NCBI GenBank assembly: GCA_029866155.1
Contig: JARWZW010000047.1
Location: 1 to 64,000 of the forward strand
From: Caulobacter sp.
GTDB lineage: Bacteria > Pseudomonadota > Alphaproteobacteria > Caulobacterales > Caulobacteraceae
Direction: 5' to 3'
Length of the DNA: 64,000 nucleotides
Positions 44,421 through 51,780 of the stretch are shown in pieces; within the stretch, counting starts at the first letter, position 1; every line of letters starts with the position of its first letter. The notes beneath the pieces were generated by a model that searched no databases, was not told the DNA's origin, and saw only the letters and a program-made list of their open reading frames with translations. The position numbers and the translations under genes were made by a program.

Positions 44421-44535
44421 AGGGACATTGAGTCAGCTTGGCCTGGCGCGCAACGGCCAAGGGCGCCGTTCCGCCGCTTTTTCACCACATGATGAAATGG
44501 CGCCACACCGCCCCGGGGCGGCGGCGGCCCGGGCC

Positions 44536-45225
44536 TCAGTCCTGGCCGATCACGGCCTCGAACCCTGCCGCGCAGTAACGGAACAACCGCGACCGGACTG
44601 CATCGAGGTCGCTCGATCGACACAACCCGTCCGACAACTGATCGATCCGTCCCGTCTCCGACAGGGCCAGCATCATCGACCCGGTCAGGAACTGGTAGCA
44701 CCAGAAGAGGTCGGCCTGTGCGGCGCCAGGATGGGCCCTTCGGAGGGTGTCGACCAGCTGATGCACCACCGGATCAAAGAACCTGTGCATGGTCTCGCCG
44801 CCCCAGGTCGGCGTGTTGTTCACCTGGGCGACCAGGGCGAAATAGTTCTTCCAGCCAGGGCCGCCGGTCAGGGAGCGCTCGATCAGGGGATCGATGAAGG
44901 CGGTGATCACCCCTAGGGCGCTCATGGCGCCGGGATGGGCGGCCTCATAGGCGGCCATGGATGCCGCCCGCTCATCATTGAGAATTTCCGCCCGGCGCAG
45001 GAAAACTGCGTCAAACAGTTCCCGCTTGGCCCCGAAATAGTAGTGGATCAGGGCGGTATCCACCCCGGCCTCCGAAGCCACCTGCCGGGTGGTGACCCCG
45101 TAGAAGCCGTGCCGGGCGAACAGGCCCTCGGCTGCGTCGAGGATGGCCTGTCGCATGTCGATGCCTGAGGCCTTGGCGGGGCGCCCCCGGCCGTCCTTGC
45201 GCGGTCGTTCCTTCAGTACAGTCAT
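44536..45225 (-). CDS. TetR family transcriptional regulator
   Basis: The N-terminal helix-turn-helix is clear: ILDAAEGLFARHGFYGVTTRQVASEAGV followed by LIHYYFGAKRELFDAVF (read as VDTALIHYYF and GAKRELF). The C-terminal ligand domain of about 160 residues includes WKNYFALVAQVNNTPTWGG. 229 residues. It is transcribed toward the TonB-receptor gene and probably controls it together with the MFS gene. The inducer is unknown. Confidence 0.93.
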   Translation of the reverse strand: MTVLKERPRKDGRGRPAKASGIDMRQAILDAAEGLFARHGFYGVTTRQVASEAGVDTALIHYYFGAKRELFDAVFLRRAEILNDERAASMAAYEAAHPGAMSALGVITAFIDPLIERSLTGGPGWKNYFALVAQVNNTPTWGGETMHRFFDPVVHQLVDTLRRAHPGAAQADLFWCYQFLTGSMMLALSETGRIDQLSDGLCRSSDLDAVRSRLFRYCAAGFEAVIGQD

Positions 45226-45269
45226 TCGCCATGGTTAGGCCCCCTCGCCGGAGTCTTGCAAGCGGCGCC

Positions 45270-45812
45270 TCATCCGAAGAACAGTCGCCACATCAACCGG
45301 CCCGGGATGAAGGTGAAGAGGCCGGCGATGATGGAGGCGCCCCAATAGAGGCTGGTCATGCTGCGCCTGTGGTTCTGGACATTGTGACGACGGGCGGCGA
45401 CCAGGGCCAGGGGCAGGACGATCAGGGTCCATCCGCTGAGCAGGTGGATGAAGGACCAGTGATCGCCGTTCAGTCCCATGATGAACAATGAGGAGCCGGC
45501 GGTGATGGCCATCAGCACCGCCCAGGTCCAGCCGCCGGTGCGGTGGAACAGCCGGCCCTTGCGGGCGGTCAGCAGAATGCCGCCCACCACCACGGTGCCG
45601 AGAGCGGCCAGGATATGGATCTGGACGACCAGGGACTGTTTCAGGAAAAGGCTCAGGTCCGGTCCATGAAACTGCGCCTGGGATGCGGCCTTGAGGGCCT
45701 GGGGCCCCAGCAACAGGGCCAGGACCCCGAAGGCGACAGTCGGAGCGGCAATTCCGAGGGCGCGGACCCAGGGCCGGCGGATCGTGGTTTCGGAAGCAGC
45801 TGAAAGGCTCAT
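45270..45812 (-). CDS. DUF2306-type integral membrane protein
   Basis: A 180-residue inner-membrane protein with about five hydrophobic segments. Features of the DUF2306 group are visible: HILAALGTVVVGGILLTA, RKGRLFHRTGGWTWAVLM, and the histidine-containing RRHNVQNHRRSMTSLYWGA. The histidines suggest a haem or redox role in some relatives, unproven. The ATG at 45812 is used. It is divergent from a membrane LytTR regulator; this pairing recurs in related genomes as far as I recall and suggests the regulator controls it. Confidence 0.8.
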   Translation of the reverse strand: MSLSAASETTIRRPWVRALGIAAPTVAFGVLALLLGPQALKAASQAQFHGPDLSLFLKQSLVVQIHILAALGTVVVGGILLTARKGRLFHRTGGWTWAVLMAITAGSSLFIMGLNGDHWSFIHLLSGWTLIVLPLALVAARRHNVQNHRRSMTSLYWGASIIAGLFTFIPGRLMWRLFFG

Positions 45813-45883
45813 TGTGCGACATCCTTGGTCATGCGGGTTGAGGACAGGATCGCGCTTGCCGCTGCAGACCATGTCGGGACCCC

Positions 45884-46822
45884 TTGCGCCTGACCTTGGC
45901 CAGCGGCGAAAAGGGGATTGAGAACCGGTTCGGGTCGTGGGGGCCGGACTGGCATGTGGAGACTTCCTGTGGGGCGGTGGATGACGGTCTCAGCGATAGG
46001 CAACCGCCCTTGAGCCTGCAGCCGCCAAACCGTGAGCCGACAGGTCCGGTTCGTGAACGACCAGGGCTGTCCGTTGACGCTTCGCGACTGGCGGCCCATC
46101 CCTGGGTCCGGGCCACTGGCCTGTCCCTGGCGGCCGCCTTGTTCCTGGCGTTCAGTGGCGCCTTCAGTACGGGCCAGTCGCCGATCGGCCCCCGACTGGT
46201 CTATTGGGTGGCGGTGATCCTGGTGGGAACCCTCTGCGGCACCCTGGCCTCGGTCCTGGTCGAGCGGGGGCCGCTCCAGACCCGCCCCGTGGTCCAGGGG
46301 CTGGCGGTGTTTGCGATCCTGACCCCGCCCCTGGTGGTGCTGATCTGGCTGATCACCGGACTGACCCTTGGCAATGGCCGGGCCGAGATCGACAATCTCG
46401 GCGATTTTGTCCTGCCGGTGGTGTTGATTACCGCCGCCATGACGGCCCTGAACTATGTGGTCCAGAGACAGCCGGCCCAGACCCATGCCGCCCCTGCCGG
46501 CTCAGGCCCGCCCAGGTTTCTGGAGCGCCTTCCGGCCAGGCTGAGGGGCGCCGAACTCTATGCCGTCTCGGCCGAGGACCATTACCTGCGCCTGCACACA
46601 AGCCGTGGTCAGGACCTGATCCTGCTGCGCCTGAGCGACGCGGTGGCCGAACTGGAAGGGATCGAGGGCGCCCAGACCCACCGGTCCTGGTGGGTGGCGA
46701 AAAGCGCTGTGACCAGCGCCCGTCGGGGCGACGGCCGGGCCACCCTGTCCCTCAAGGGCGGCGTGGAGGCCCCCGTCAGCCGGGCCTATGCCCGGGCGCT
46801 GCGGGAGGCGGGGTGGTTTTGA
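45884..46822 (+). CDS. Membrane-anchored LytTR-domain transcriptional regulator
   Basis: Four hydrophobic segments lie between residues of about 70 and 195 (ATGLSLAAALFLAFSGAF, LVYWVAVILVGTLCG, VQGLAVFAILTPPLVVLIW, FVLPVVLITAAMTALNY). The C-terminal LytTR DNA-binding domain starts near residue 210: LRGAELYAVSAEDHYLRLHT, LILLRLSDAVAELEG, HRSWWVAKSAV and AYARALREAGWF. So a DNA-binding domain is tethered to the membrane without a receiver domain. The start is uncertain: the TTG at 45884 is the first possible, but the first 60 residues are poor coding sequence and a later start is plausible. Confidence 0.85.
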   Translation: MRLTLASGEKGIENRFGSWGPDWHVETSCGAVDDGLSDRQPPLSLQPPNREPTGPVRERPGLSVDASRLAAHPWVRATGLSLAAALFLAFSGAFSTGQSPIGPRLVYWVAVILVGTLCGTLASVLVERGPLQTRPVVQGLAVFAILTPPLVVLIWLITGLTLGNGRAEIDNLGDFVLPVVLITAAMTALNYVVQRQPAQTHAAPAGSGPPRFLERLPARLRGAELYAVSAEDHYLRLHTSRGQDLILLRLSDAVAELEGIEGAQTHRSWWVAKSAVTSARRGDGRATLSLKGGVEAPVSRAYARALREAGWF

Positions 46823-46858
46823 GGTGAGGGGGCACCTTGTGACAGGAAAGGCGCCCGA

Positions 46859-47395
46859 TCACCGGGCCCGCCACTGCTCCCGGCTCTGGCCCCAGACGTC
46901 GATGGGCTTTTCGTCGAAGGGGGGCGGCAGTCGGTCAACGCGCAGCAGGGTCGAACCCAGGCGGCGGGCGACGTTCTGCGAGCCGATATTGGCCGCGTCG
47001 ATGGTATGGATGACCTCTGTCCAGCCCAGATGGTCGAAGGCCCAGTCGATGGCGGCGACGGCGGCCTCGGTGGCATAGCCCCGGCCCCAGGTCTGGCGGG
47101 AAAGGCCCCAGCCGACCTCGGTTCCGGGCCAGCCCTCGGGGGCCCAGGGGCCGATGCGACCGATCCAGGCGCCCGTCTCACGCTCGATGACGCTGAACAT
47201 ACTGAATCCCTCCAGGGCCCAGGCCCCGGCAAAGGCCATCATGGAGCGCCAGACCTGGGCGGGAACCTGCTGACCGCCGATATGGCGGGCGGTTTCCTCA
47301 TCGGCCATCATGGCGCACCAGGCGTCGAAGTCTTCCCGGGCGGGGGGCCGCAGGGTCAGGCGGGCGGTCTCGAGGGTCGGGCCGGGGGCGATCAT
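46859..47395 (-). CDS. GNAT family N-acetyltransferase (RimJ/RimL-like)
   Basis: Acetylates an amino group using acetyl-CoA; RimJ/RimL relatives act on ribosomal-protein N-termini, others on antibiotics or metabolites. TARLTLRPPAREDFDAW begins the fold; the acetyl-CoA loop is WGRGYATEAAVAAIDWAFD, followed by IHTIDAANIGSQNVARRLG. 178 residues from the ATG at 47395. Convergent with the LytTR gene. Substrate unknown. Confidence 0.9.
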   Translation of the reverse strand: MIAPGPTLETARLTLRPPAREDFDAWCAMMADEETARHIGGQQVPAQVWRSMMAFAGAWALEGFSMFSVIERETGAWIGRIGPWAPEGWPGTEVGWGLSRQTWGRGYATEAAVAAIDWAFDHLGWTEVIHTIDAANIGSQNVARRLGSTLLRVDRLPPPFDEKPIDVWGQSREQWRAR

Positions 47396-47439
47396 GGGCA
47401 ATCCTAGCACGGCCCATCGGGGGGGCTTCAAATGCAAAA

Positions 47440-47459
47440 ACGCCCCTCGAAAGGGGCGT
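47440..47459 (-). terminator. Intrinsic terminator with UUCG loop
   Basis: On the minus strand ACGCCCCT-TTCG-AGGGGCGT is a perfect 8-bp stem with the very stable UUCG tetraloop, followed directly by TTTTTGC. It ends the transcript of the 36-residue peptide gene. Confidence 0.92.
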
Positions 47460-47477
47460 CTCTGTCAATAGCCATGC

Positions 47478-47521
47478 GGCTCCACCGGGCCATTCGGGGG
47501 GAGGTCAGGCCCGGTGGAGCC
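47478..47521 (-). other. Long stem-loop in the 3' region of the small-peptide transcript
   Basis: GGCTCCACCGGGCC and GGCCCGGTGGAGCC form a perfect 14-bp stem with a 16-base loop. It sits between the peptide stop and the UUCG terminator, so the RNA ends in two hairpins. The first has no U-tract and is not a terminator of its own; a stability element or base-pairing RNA is possible. Confidence 0.7.
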
Positions 47522-47533
47522 CTGCGGCGCGGC

Positions 47534-47644
47534 TCACAGGCCGACGGCGCGTGCGGCGGTTTCGATCTGGGCGATGCCCGCAATGACGATGACGGGCAGG
47601 GTGGCCAGAAGCAGGCTGGCCAGGTTGCTGATGCGGTTGCTCAT
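47534..47644 (-). CDS. Small membrane peptide, 36 residues
   Basis: Not recognised. The ATG at 47644 follows GAGGGA at good spacing, and the codons run cleanly to TGA. The product starts MSNRISNLASLLLATLPVIV and goes on through GIAQIETAARAVGL, giving one hydrophobic span with a charged tail. No signal-peptidase site is obvious. It has its own terminator and a 14-bp 3' hairpin, which supports a real transcription unit. Too short for usual gene callers. Possible roles: small membrane regulator, or the translated part of a dual-function RNA. Confidence 0.72.
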   Translation of the reverse strand: MSNRISNLASLLLATLPVIVIAGIAQIETAARAVGL

Positions 47645-47738
47645 AATGTTCGTGTCCCTCTGTCTGTGTGGAAGCGCGTCCCCGCGCCCCGGTGATCAAG
47701 GGAATACTCGTGCAGCCTCGAAAAGGCTTGTTAAGGCT

Positions 47739-47750
47739 GCGTCATGACGC
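47739..47750. promoter_or_regulatory. Perfect palindrome upstream of the small-peptide gene
   Basis: GCGTCATGACGC, a perfect 12-base palindrome about 95 bases before the peptide ATG. Its half-site GCGTCA recurs as an inverted pair at 59072-59088, which hints at a shared DNA-binding protein. Confidence 0.4.
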
Positions 47751-47762
47751 CTTTGTAAGAGA

Positions 47763-47797
47763 GTAAACAACAATTCAGATTGTTACAGGCTGTTTAC
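47763..47797. repeat. A+T-rich nested inverted repeat
   Basis: An outer pair GTAAAC/GTTTAC flanks a perfect inner stem AACAAT-TCAG-ATTGTT. It covers the DUF2256 stop codon and lies upstream of the small-peptide gene, so it could end the thioesterase transcript or act as a promoter-proximal operator. Confidence 0.4.
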
Positions 47798-47964
47798 CCG
47801 GCGGTTCGGCATCGGTCGGAGCAGTATTTCACCTGGTCCCAGTCCCGCGCCCATTTTCGCCGCCAACTGAAGGGGCGGCCGCAGGACAGGCAGGTCTTCT
47901 GAGCCAGGTCTCCCTTGGCGGGGGCGGTTCCGAGGTTGACGTGCTTGCGGGCCAGGGCGGTCAG
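47794..47964 (-). CDS. DUF2256 zinc-ribbon-like small protein, apparent CTG start
   Basis: The C-terminal half ([20 protein letters not shown], then CSDRC) is unmistakably DUF2256: four cysteines in two CxxC/CxxxC pairs, very basic and tryptophan-rich. The family is 45-60 residues long. In this frame no ATG, GTG or TTG occurs after the upstream thioesterase stop or in the 70 codons before it. A CTG at 47964 overlaps that stop as CTGA and would give 56 residues, the right size, with coupled translation. A frameshift fusion to the thioesterase is the alternative. Function unknown; a nucleic-acid or metal role is plausible. Confidence 0.72.
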   Translation of the reverse strand: MTALARKHVNLGTAPAKGDLAQKTCLSCGRPFSWRRKWARDWDQVKYCSDRCRTAG

Positions 47965-48380
47965 TCCTCGGCCGGGCCGATCAGGAAATGGGCGCGCAGG
48001 GCGGCGATGGGCTGGGCCCGCTGTTCCTGCCAGGCCTCGACATGGACATTGGCGATCCGTCGGCCGACCTTCTTGATGTCGGCCCGGGCATAGGTGGTCA
48101 GGGACCGGCCCGAACGGAGATATTCGATCGAGACATCGATGATCCGGGGCTGGCGTTCCTGGCCTTCCTTTACCGAGAGCTGGGCCAGGGCGGTCATTTC
48201 CATGAAGGCCCCCAGCACTCCGCCATGGATGGCGGGCAGGACCGGATTGCCGACGATATGCATGCCAAACGGCAGGATCAGGGTCATCTCGTCCCCGGCC
48301 AGTTCGGCCTTCAGCCCCAGGAACCGGGCATAGGGAATGCGGTCCAGCATTGCCTGCAGGCGCTCGGTCGCCCCGGTCAT
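47961..48380 (-). CDS. PaaI family thioesterase
   Basis: A small hotdog-fold acyl-CoA thioesterase of 139 residues. The active-site segment is [20 protein letters not shown], with the HGG that marks the family, followed by [21 protein letters not shown]. The start overlaps the stop of a second PaaI-type gene as ATGA, and its own stop overlaps the next gene, so three genes are coupled. Two adjacent paralogues suggest a heteromeric enzyme or different acyl preferences. Confidence 0.88.
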   Translation of the reverse strand: MTGATERLQAMLDRIPYARFLGLKAELAGDEMTLILPFGMHIVGNPVLPAIHGGVLGAFMEMTALAQLSVKEGQERQPRIIDVSIEYLRSGRSLTTYARADIKKVGRRIANVHVEAWQEQRAQPIAALRAHFLIGPAED

Positions 48381-48838
48381 GCGGCGCCGCCAAACAGGCC
48401 TTTGACCTTGGTCGAGTCCAGCATGAAGGCGGCCTGGGCCGCCGCGACAGGATCGTCAGGCGACTCATCGTAGGCGACGGCCCGGACGAAGGCGACGGAC
48501 CTTGTGACCTTGTAGCACTCCGCGCGGGCGAAGATCGGCATCCGGGGCTTGGCCGGGCGCATATAGTCTATCCTCAGGTCCAGGGTGGCGATGATGGCGA
48601 ACCGCTTCATGGCCAGGTGGACGGCCGATCCACAACAGTGATCCAGCAGGGTGGTGACCACCCCGCCGGCAATGACCCCGGTGTCGGGGTCCCCGACCAT
48701 GATGTCCAGATAGGGCGCCTTCATGATCGCGACGCCCTCCTCCATGCTGACCACATCGAACCCCAGCTCCCGCGCATGCGGGCTGCCCTGGTTCATGCCC
48801 TGCGCCATGTTGCGCATTGTTTCGGTTGGATCGCTCAT
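48377..48838 (-). CDS. PaaI family thioesterase
   Basis: The first of two tandem hotdog thioesterases. [22 protein letters not shown] corresponds to the HGG segment but with AGG in place of histidine-GG, so catalysis may depend on the following aspartate (LLDH). [23 protein letters not shown] is the standard strand region. 153 residues from the ATG at 48838. Divergent from the exonuclease gene. Confidence 0.87.
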   Translation of the reverse strand: MSDPTETMRNMAQGMNQGSPHARELGFDVVSMEEGVAIMKAPYLDIMVGDPDTGVIAGGVVTTLLDHCCGSAVHLAMKRFAIIATLDLRIDYMRPAKPRMPIFARAECYKVTRSVAFVRAVAYDESPDDPVAAAQAAFMLDSTKVKGLFGGAA

Positions 48839-48879
48839 GACTGCGGTCTTAAGGCCCATCCAAGGCTATATCCAGATGC

Positions 48880-49890
48880 ATGAGGCCCGAAGACCTTCTG
48901 CACCCCACCCCGGCCGGCCTCTATTGCCCGCCAGGGGACTTTTATGTGGATCCGGTGCGGCCCGTGGCGCGGGCCGTGATCACCCATGGCCATGCCGACC
49001 ACGCCCGGGCCGGGCATGGAGCCGTGCTGGCTACGCCCCAGACCCTCGCCATCATGGCGGTGCGTTATGGCGAGGGCTTCGCCGGTCAATCCCAGGCCAG
49101 CCCCTATGGCCACGTCACGACGCTCAACGGGGTCGAGATCAGCCTGGCGCCGGCCGGCCATGTGCTGGGCTCTGCCCAGGCCGTGGTCCGATGGAAGGGC
49201 CTGACCATGGTGGTCAGCGGCGACTACAAGCGAAGGCGCGACCCGACCTGCGTCGCCTTCGAGCCCGTGCCCTGCGACGTCTTCATTAGCGAAGCGACCT
49301 TTGGCCTGCCGGTCTTTCGTCATCCTGATGACGCCAGCCAGATCGAGCGGGTTCTGGACAGTGTCGCGCAGTTTCCGGACCGCACCCACATGCTGGGGGC
49401 CTATTCGCTGGGCAAGGCGCAGCGGGTCATCCGTCTGCTGCGCGAGGCCGGCTGGGAACGGGCCCTCTATGTCCATGGGGCGATGGAATCCCTGAACCGG
49501 CTGTATGAAGCCCATGGCGTTGACCTTGGGCCCCTGTCGCCGGCGACCCTCGACCAGAAACAGGATTTCGCGGGCGAGATCGTGATCTGTCCGCCCTCGG
49601 CCATGGCCGACCGCTGGTCGCGTCGGTTCGCCGACCCCGTCGCCGCCTTCTGCTCCGGCTGGATGAGCGTGCGCGCCCGGGCCCGGCAAAGGGGTGTCGA
49701 GCTGCCACTGGTGATCAGCGACCACGCCGACTGGGACGAGCTGACCGCCACCCTTACCGAGCTGTCGCCCGGCGAGGTCTGGATCACCCATGGTCGGGAG
49801 GAGGGCCTGCTGCGCTGGTGTGAACTCCAGGGACAGCCCGCCCGCGCCCTGGCCCTGGTCGGCTATCAGGAAGACGGGGACGAGGCGTAG
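48880..49890 (+). CDS. Ligase-associated DNA exonuclease, metallo-beta-lactamase/beta-CASP-like
   Basis: A predicted metal-dependent nuclease in DNA end-processing, usually encoded beside an ATP-dependent DNA ligase, an Lhr-type helicase and a phosphoesterase. The metal site is ITHGHADHARAGH; further ligands are in APAGHVLGSAQAVV and VVSGDYKRR. A beta-CASP-like C-terminal half ends with LVISDHADWDELTATL and WITHGREEG. 336 residues. None of the partner genes lies next to it here. Divergent from the thioesterase gene. Confidence 0.85.
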   Translation: MRPEDLLHPTPAGLYCPPGDFYVDPVRPVARAVITHGHADHARAGHGAVLATPQTLAIMAVRYGEGFAGQSQASPYGHVTTLNGVEISLAPAGHVLGSAQAVVRWKGLTMVVSGDYKRRRDPTCVAFEPVPCDVFISEATFGLPVFRHPDDASQIERVLDSVAQFPDRTHMLGAYSLGKAQRVIRLLREAGWERALYVHGAMESLNRLYEAHGVDLGPLSPATLDQKQDFAGEIVICPPSAMADRWSRRFADPVAAFCSGWMSVRARARQRGVELPLVISDHADWDELTATLTELSPGEVWITHGREEGLLRWCELQGQPARALALVGYQEDGDEA

Positions 49891-49944
49891 CGCAGCGGCG
49901 CAATTGGTGATTTGCTTGGTCGCCATAACGGGGGAACGGGCGGC

Positions 49945-50673
49945 ATGGCCAGAAAATCGGCTCAACCCTATCGGCGACTGGACCCGGTCATGGTCGCCAC
50001 CACGGCTGATCGCCTGCGCGACCGGGTCGCCGAACGGTTCCCTGATTCAGGTCTGGCCGGGGTGGCGGAGGAACTCAGCCGTGTCGCCTCCGAGGCCGGC
50101 CGGCGCACCCGGGCCCTGACCAAGCCCTATCTGGGTCTTCGGGCCCTGGTGTTCATGGTGCTGGTCGGCGGACTGTCCGCCCAGGGCTGGATAGCCAGCC
50201 AGGCGGACTGGTCCGCCCTTCGCAGCGGCGCCGATCCGCTTGTCCTGACCCCTGTCCTGGAATCTGGCGTCAATCTCATGGTGCTGATGTTCGCCGGCAT
50301 GTGGTTCCTCCTGACGTTGGAGGAACGGATGCGCCGGGGCCGGATCCAGACCTGGCTGCACCAGCTGCGCGCCTTCGCCCATGTGGTGGACATGCACCAG
50401 CTGACCAAGGACCCGACCATCATCCTCAACCAGGGCGGCCGTACGCCGTCCTCCCCGGTGCGGACCATGACCCGGTTCAACCTGGCCCGCTATCTGGAGT
50501 ATTGCGCCGAGATGCTGGCCCTGACCGGCAAGCTGTCGGCCCTGATGGCCGGAGAGACCGAGGACCATGTGGTCATTGCCGCAGCTGGCGATGTGGAAAC
50601 TCTCTGCACAGACCTGGGGCGCAAGGTCTGGCAGAAGATCATGATCCTAGGAGAACTGGACGAGAAGGCCTGA
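49945..50673 (+). CDS. Membrane protein of unknown function
   Basis: Not recognised. Two hydrophobic segments (LGLRALVFMVLVGGLSAQGWI and SGVNLMVLMFAGMWFLLTL) lie near residues 65-130, flanked by an N-terminal basic helix region and a C-terminal soluble domain with RIQTWLHQLRAFAHVVDMHQ and ARYLEYCAEMLALTGKLSAL. 242 residues from the ATG at 49945. It is 54 bases downstream of the exonuclease gene on the same strand; a shared function is possible but unproven. The protein looks like a scaffold or sensor rather than an enzyme. Confidence 0.8.
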   Translation: MARKSAQPYRRLDPVMVATTADRLRDRVAERFPDSGLAGVAEELSRVASEAGRRTRALTKPYLGLRALVFMVLVGGLSAQGWIASQADWSALRSGADPLVLTPVLESGVNLMVLMFAGMWFLLTLEERMRRGRIQTWLHQLRAFAHVVDMHQLTKDPTIILNQGGRTPSSPVRTMTRFNLARYLEYCAEMLALTGKLSALMAGETEDHVVIAAAGDVETLCTDLGRKVWQKIMILGELDEKA

Positions 50674-50685
50674 TCCGGCCGGCCG

Positions 50686-51780
50686 TCAGGCAGCAGGCTT
50701 GTCCCGCCGCCGCAGCCGCGCCAGCCGCCGCAGGCGGCGCCAGAACCGGGTCTTTTCCGGCTCGGGATAGGGCTGCAGATTGCGCAGAAACTCCTCGGCG
50801 CAGGCTCGCCAGGAGAATTTTTCGGCAAAGGTCCGCACCTGGTCCCGGTCAAGCTCGAGGCAGGCGAGACAGGCCTCCAGCAGGCCGTCGCTCTTTCCGG
50901 GCGCCAGGGCGCCGGCGCCGGACCCAGGGATGATGTCGATCGGGCCGGGCGCCGAGAAACCGGCCACCGGCGTCCCGGCCGCCATGGCCTCGAGGATCAC
51001 CAGGCCGAAGGTGTCGGTCAGGGAGGGAAAGACAAAGACGTCGGCGCAGGCGAAATGGGCCGCCAGCTCCTCACCGAACTTGGCCCCGACGAACACCACC
51101 TCGGGATAGCGAGCCGCCAGCTCTTCCCGCTGCGGGCCATCGCCGACAATGACCTTGGAACCGGGAAGCGGGAGACGGGCGAAGGCCTCGATGTTCTTCT
51201 CCACCGCGACCCGGCCGACATTCAGAAAGATCGGCCGGGGCAGGTCCTTGAAGATGTCGGGCTGGCGCAGGCGGGGATGAAACAGCTCGGTGTCGACGCC
51301 GCGCGACCAGGGGGAGATGTTGCGAAACCCATGGGCTTCCAGCTCCGCCTGCATGGTCGGGGTGGCGACCATCAGCCGGCCTGACGGCTTGTGGAACCAT
51401 TTCATATAGGCATAGCCCGCCGCCAGGGGCAGCGGCAGCCGGGCCGAGACATATTCCGGAAACCGGGTGTGGTAGCTGGTGGTGAAGGGCAGCTTCCATT
51501 CCAGGCAGACCCGCCGGGCCGCCAGGCCCAGGGTGCCCTCGGTGGCGATGTGAATGGCTTCTGGCTCAAAGGCCTTGAACCGCTCGCGCACCGCCTCGTC
51601 GGCGCCGATGGCCAGGCGAATCTCGGAATAGGTGGGCAGGGGGACCGTCTTGAACTGGTCGGGACTGATGATCTCGACCTCATGGCCCATGTCGCGAAGT
51701 TCGCTGATCACCCGGGTCAGGGTTCGCACAACGCCATTGACCTGGGGCTCCCAGGCGTCTGTCGCCATCAGGATCCGCAT
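50686..51780 (-). CDS. Glycosyltransferase family 4, Agt/MgtA-like
   Basis: Transfers a sugar, probably to diacylglycerol. The N-terminus RILMATDAWEPQVNGVVRTL has the PxxNGV motif of lipid-glycosylating GT4 enzymes, and the donor site is FGLVILEAMAAGTPVAGF with the E-x7-E pattern. TSYHTRFPEYVSARLPLP is also typical. 364 residues; the basic tail may bind the membrane. The start shares one base with the stop of the metallophosphoesterase gene. In other alphaproteobacteria a plcP-agt pair of this type replaces phospholipids with glycolipids when phosphate is scarce, and I infer the same here. Confidence 0.85.
   Translation of the reverse strand: MRILMATDAWEPQVNGVVRTLTRVISELRDMGHEVEIISPDQFKTVPLPTYSEIRLAIGADEAVRERFKAFEPEAIHIATEGTLGLAARRVCLEWKLPFTTSYHTRFPEYVSARLPLPLAAGYAYMKWFHKPSGRLMVATPTMQAELEAHGFRNISPWSRGVDTELFHPRLRQPDIFKDLPRPIFLNVGRVAVEKNIEAFARLPLPGSKVIVGDGPQREELAARYPEVVFVGAKFGEELAAHFACADVFVFPSLTDTFGLVILEAMAAGTPVAGFSAPGPIDIIPGSGAGALAPGKSDGLLEACLACLELDRDQVRTFAEKFSWRACAEEFLRNLQPYPEPEKTRFWRRLRRLARLRRRDKPAA

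Noticed and set aside
42404-44431. A 675-codon plus-strand frame opposite the TonB-dependent receptor
   Set aside because: Antisense shadow; no recognisable motif, and the receptor on the minus strand is complete with signal peptide and terminal Phe.
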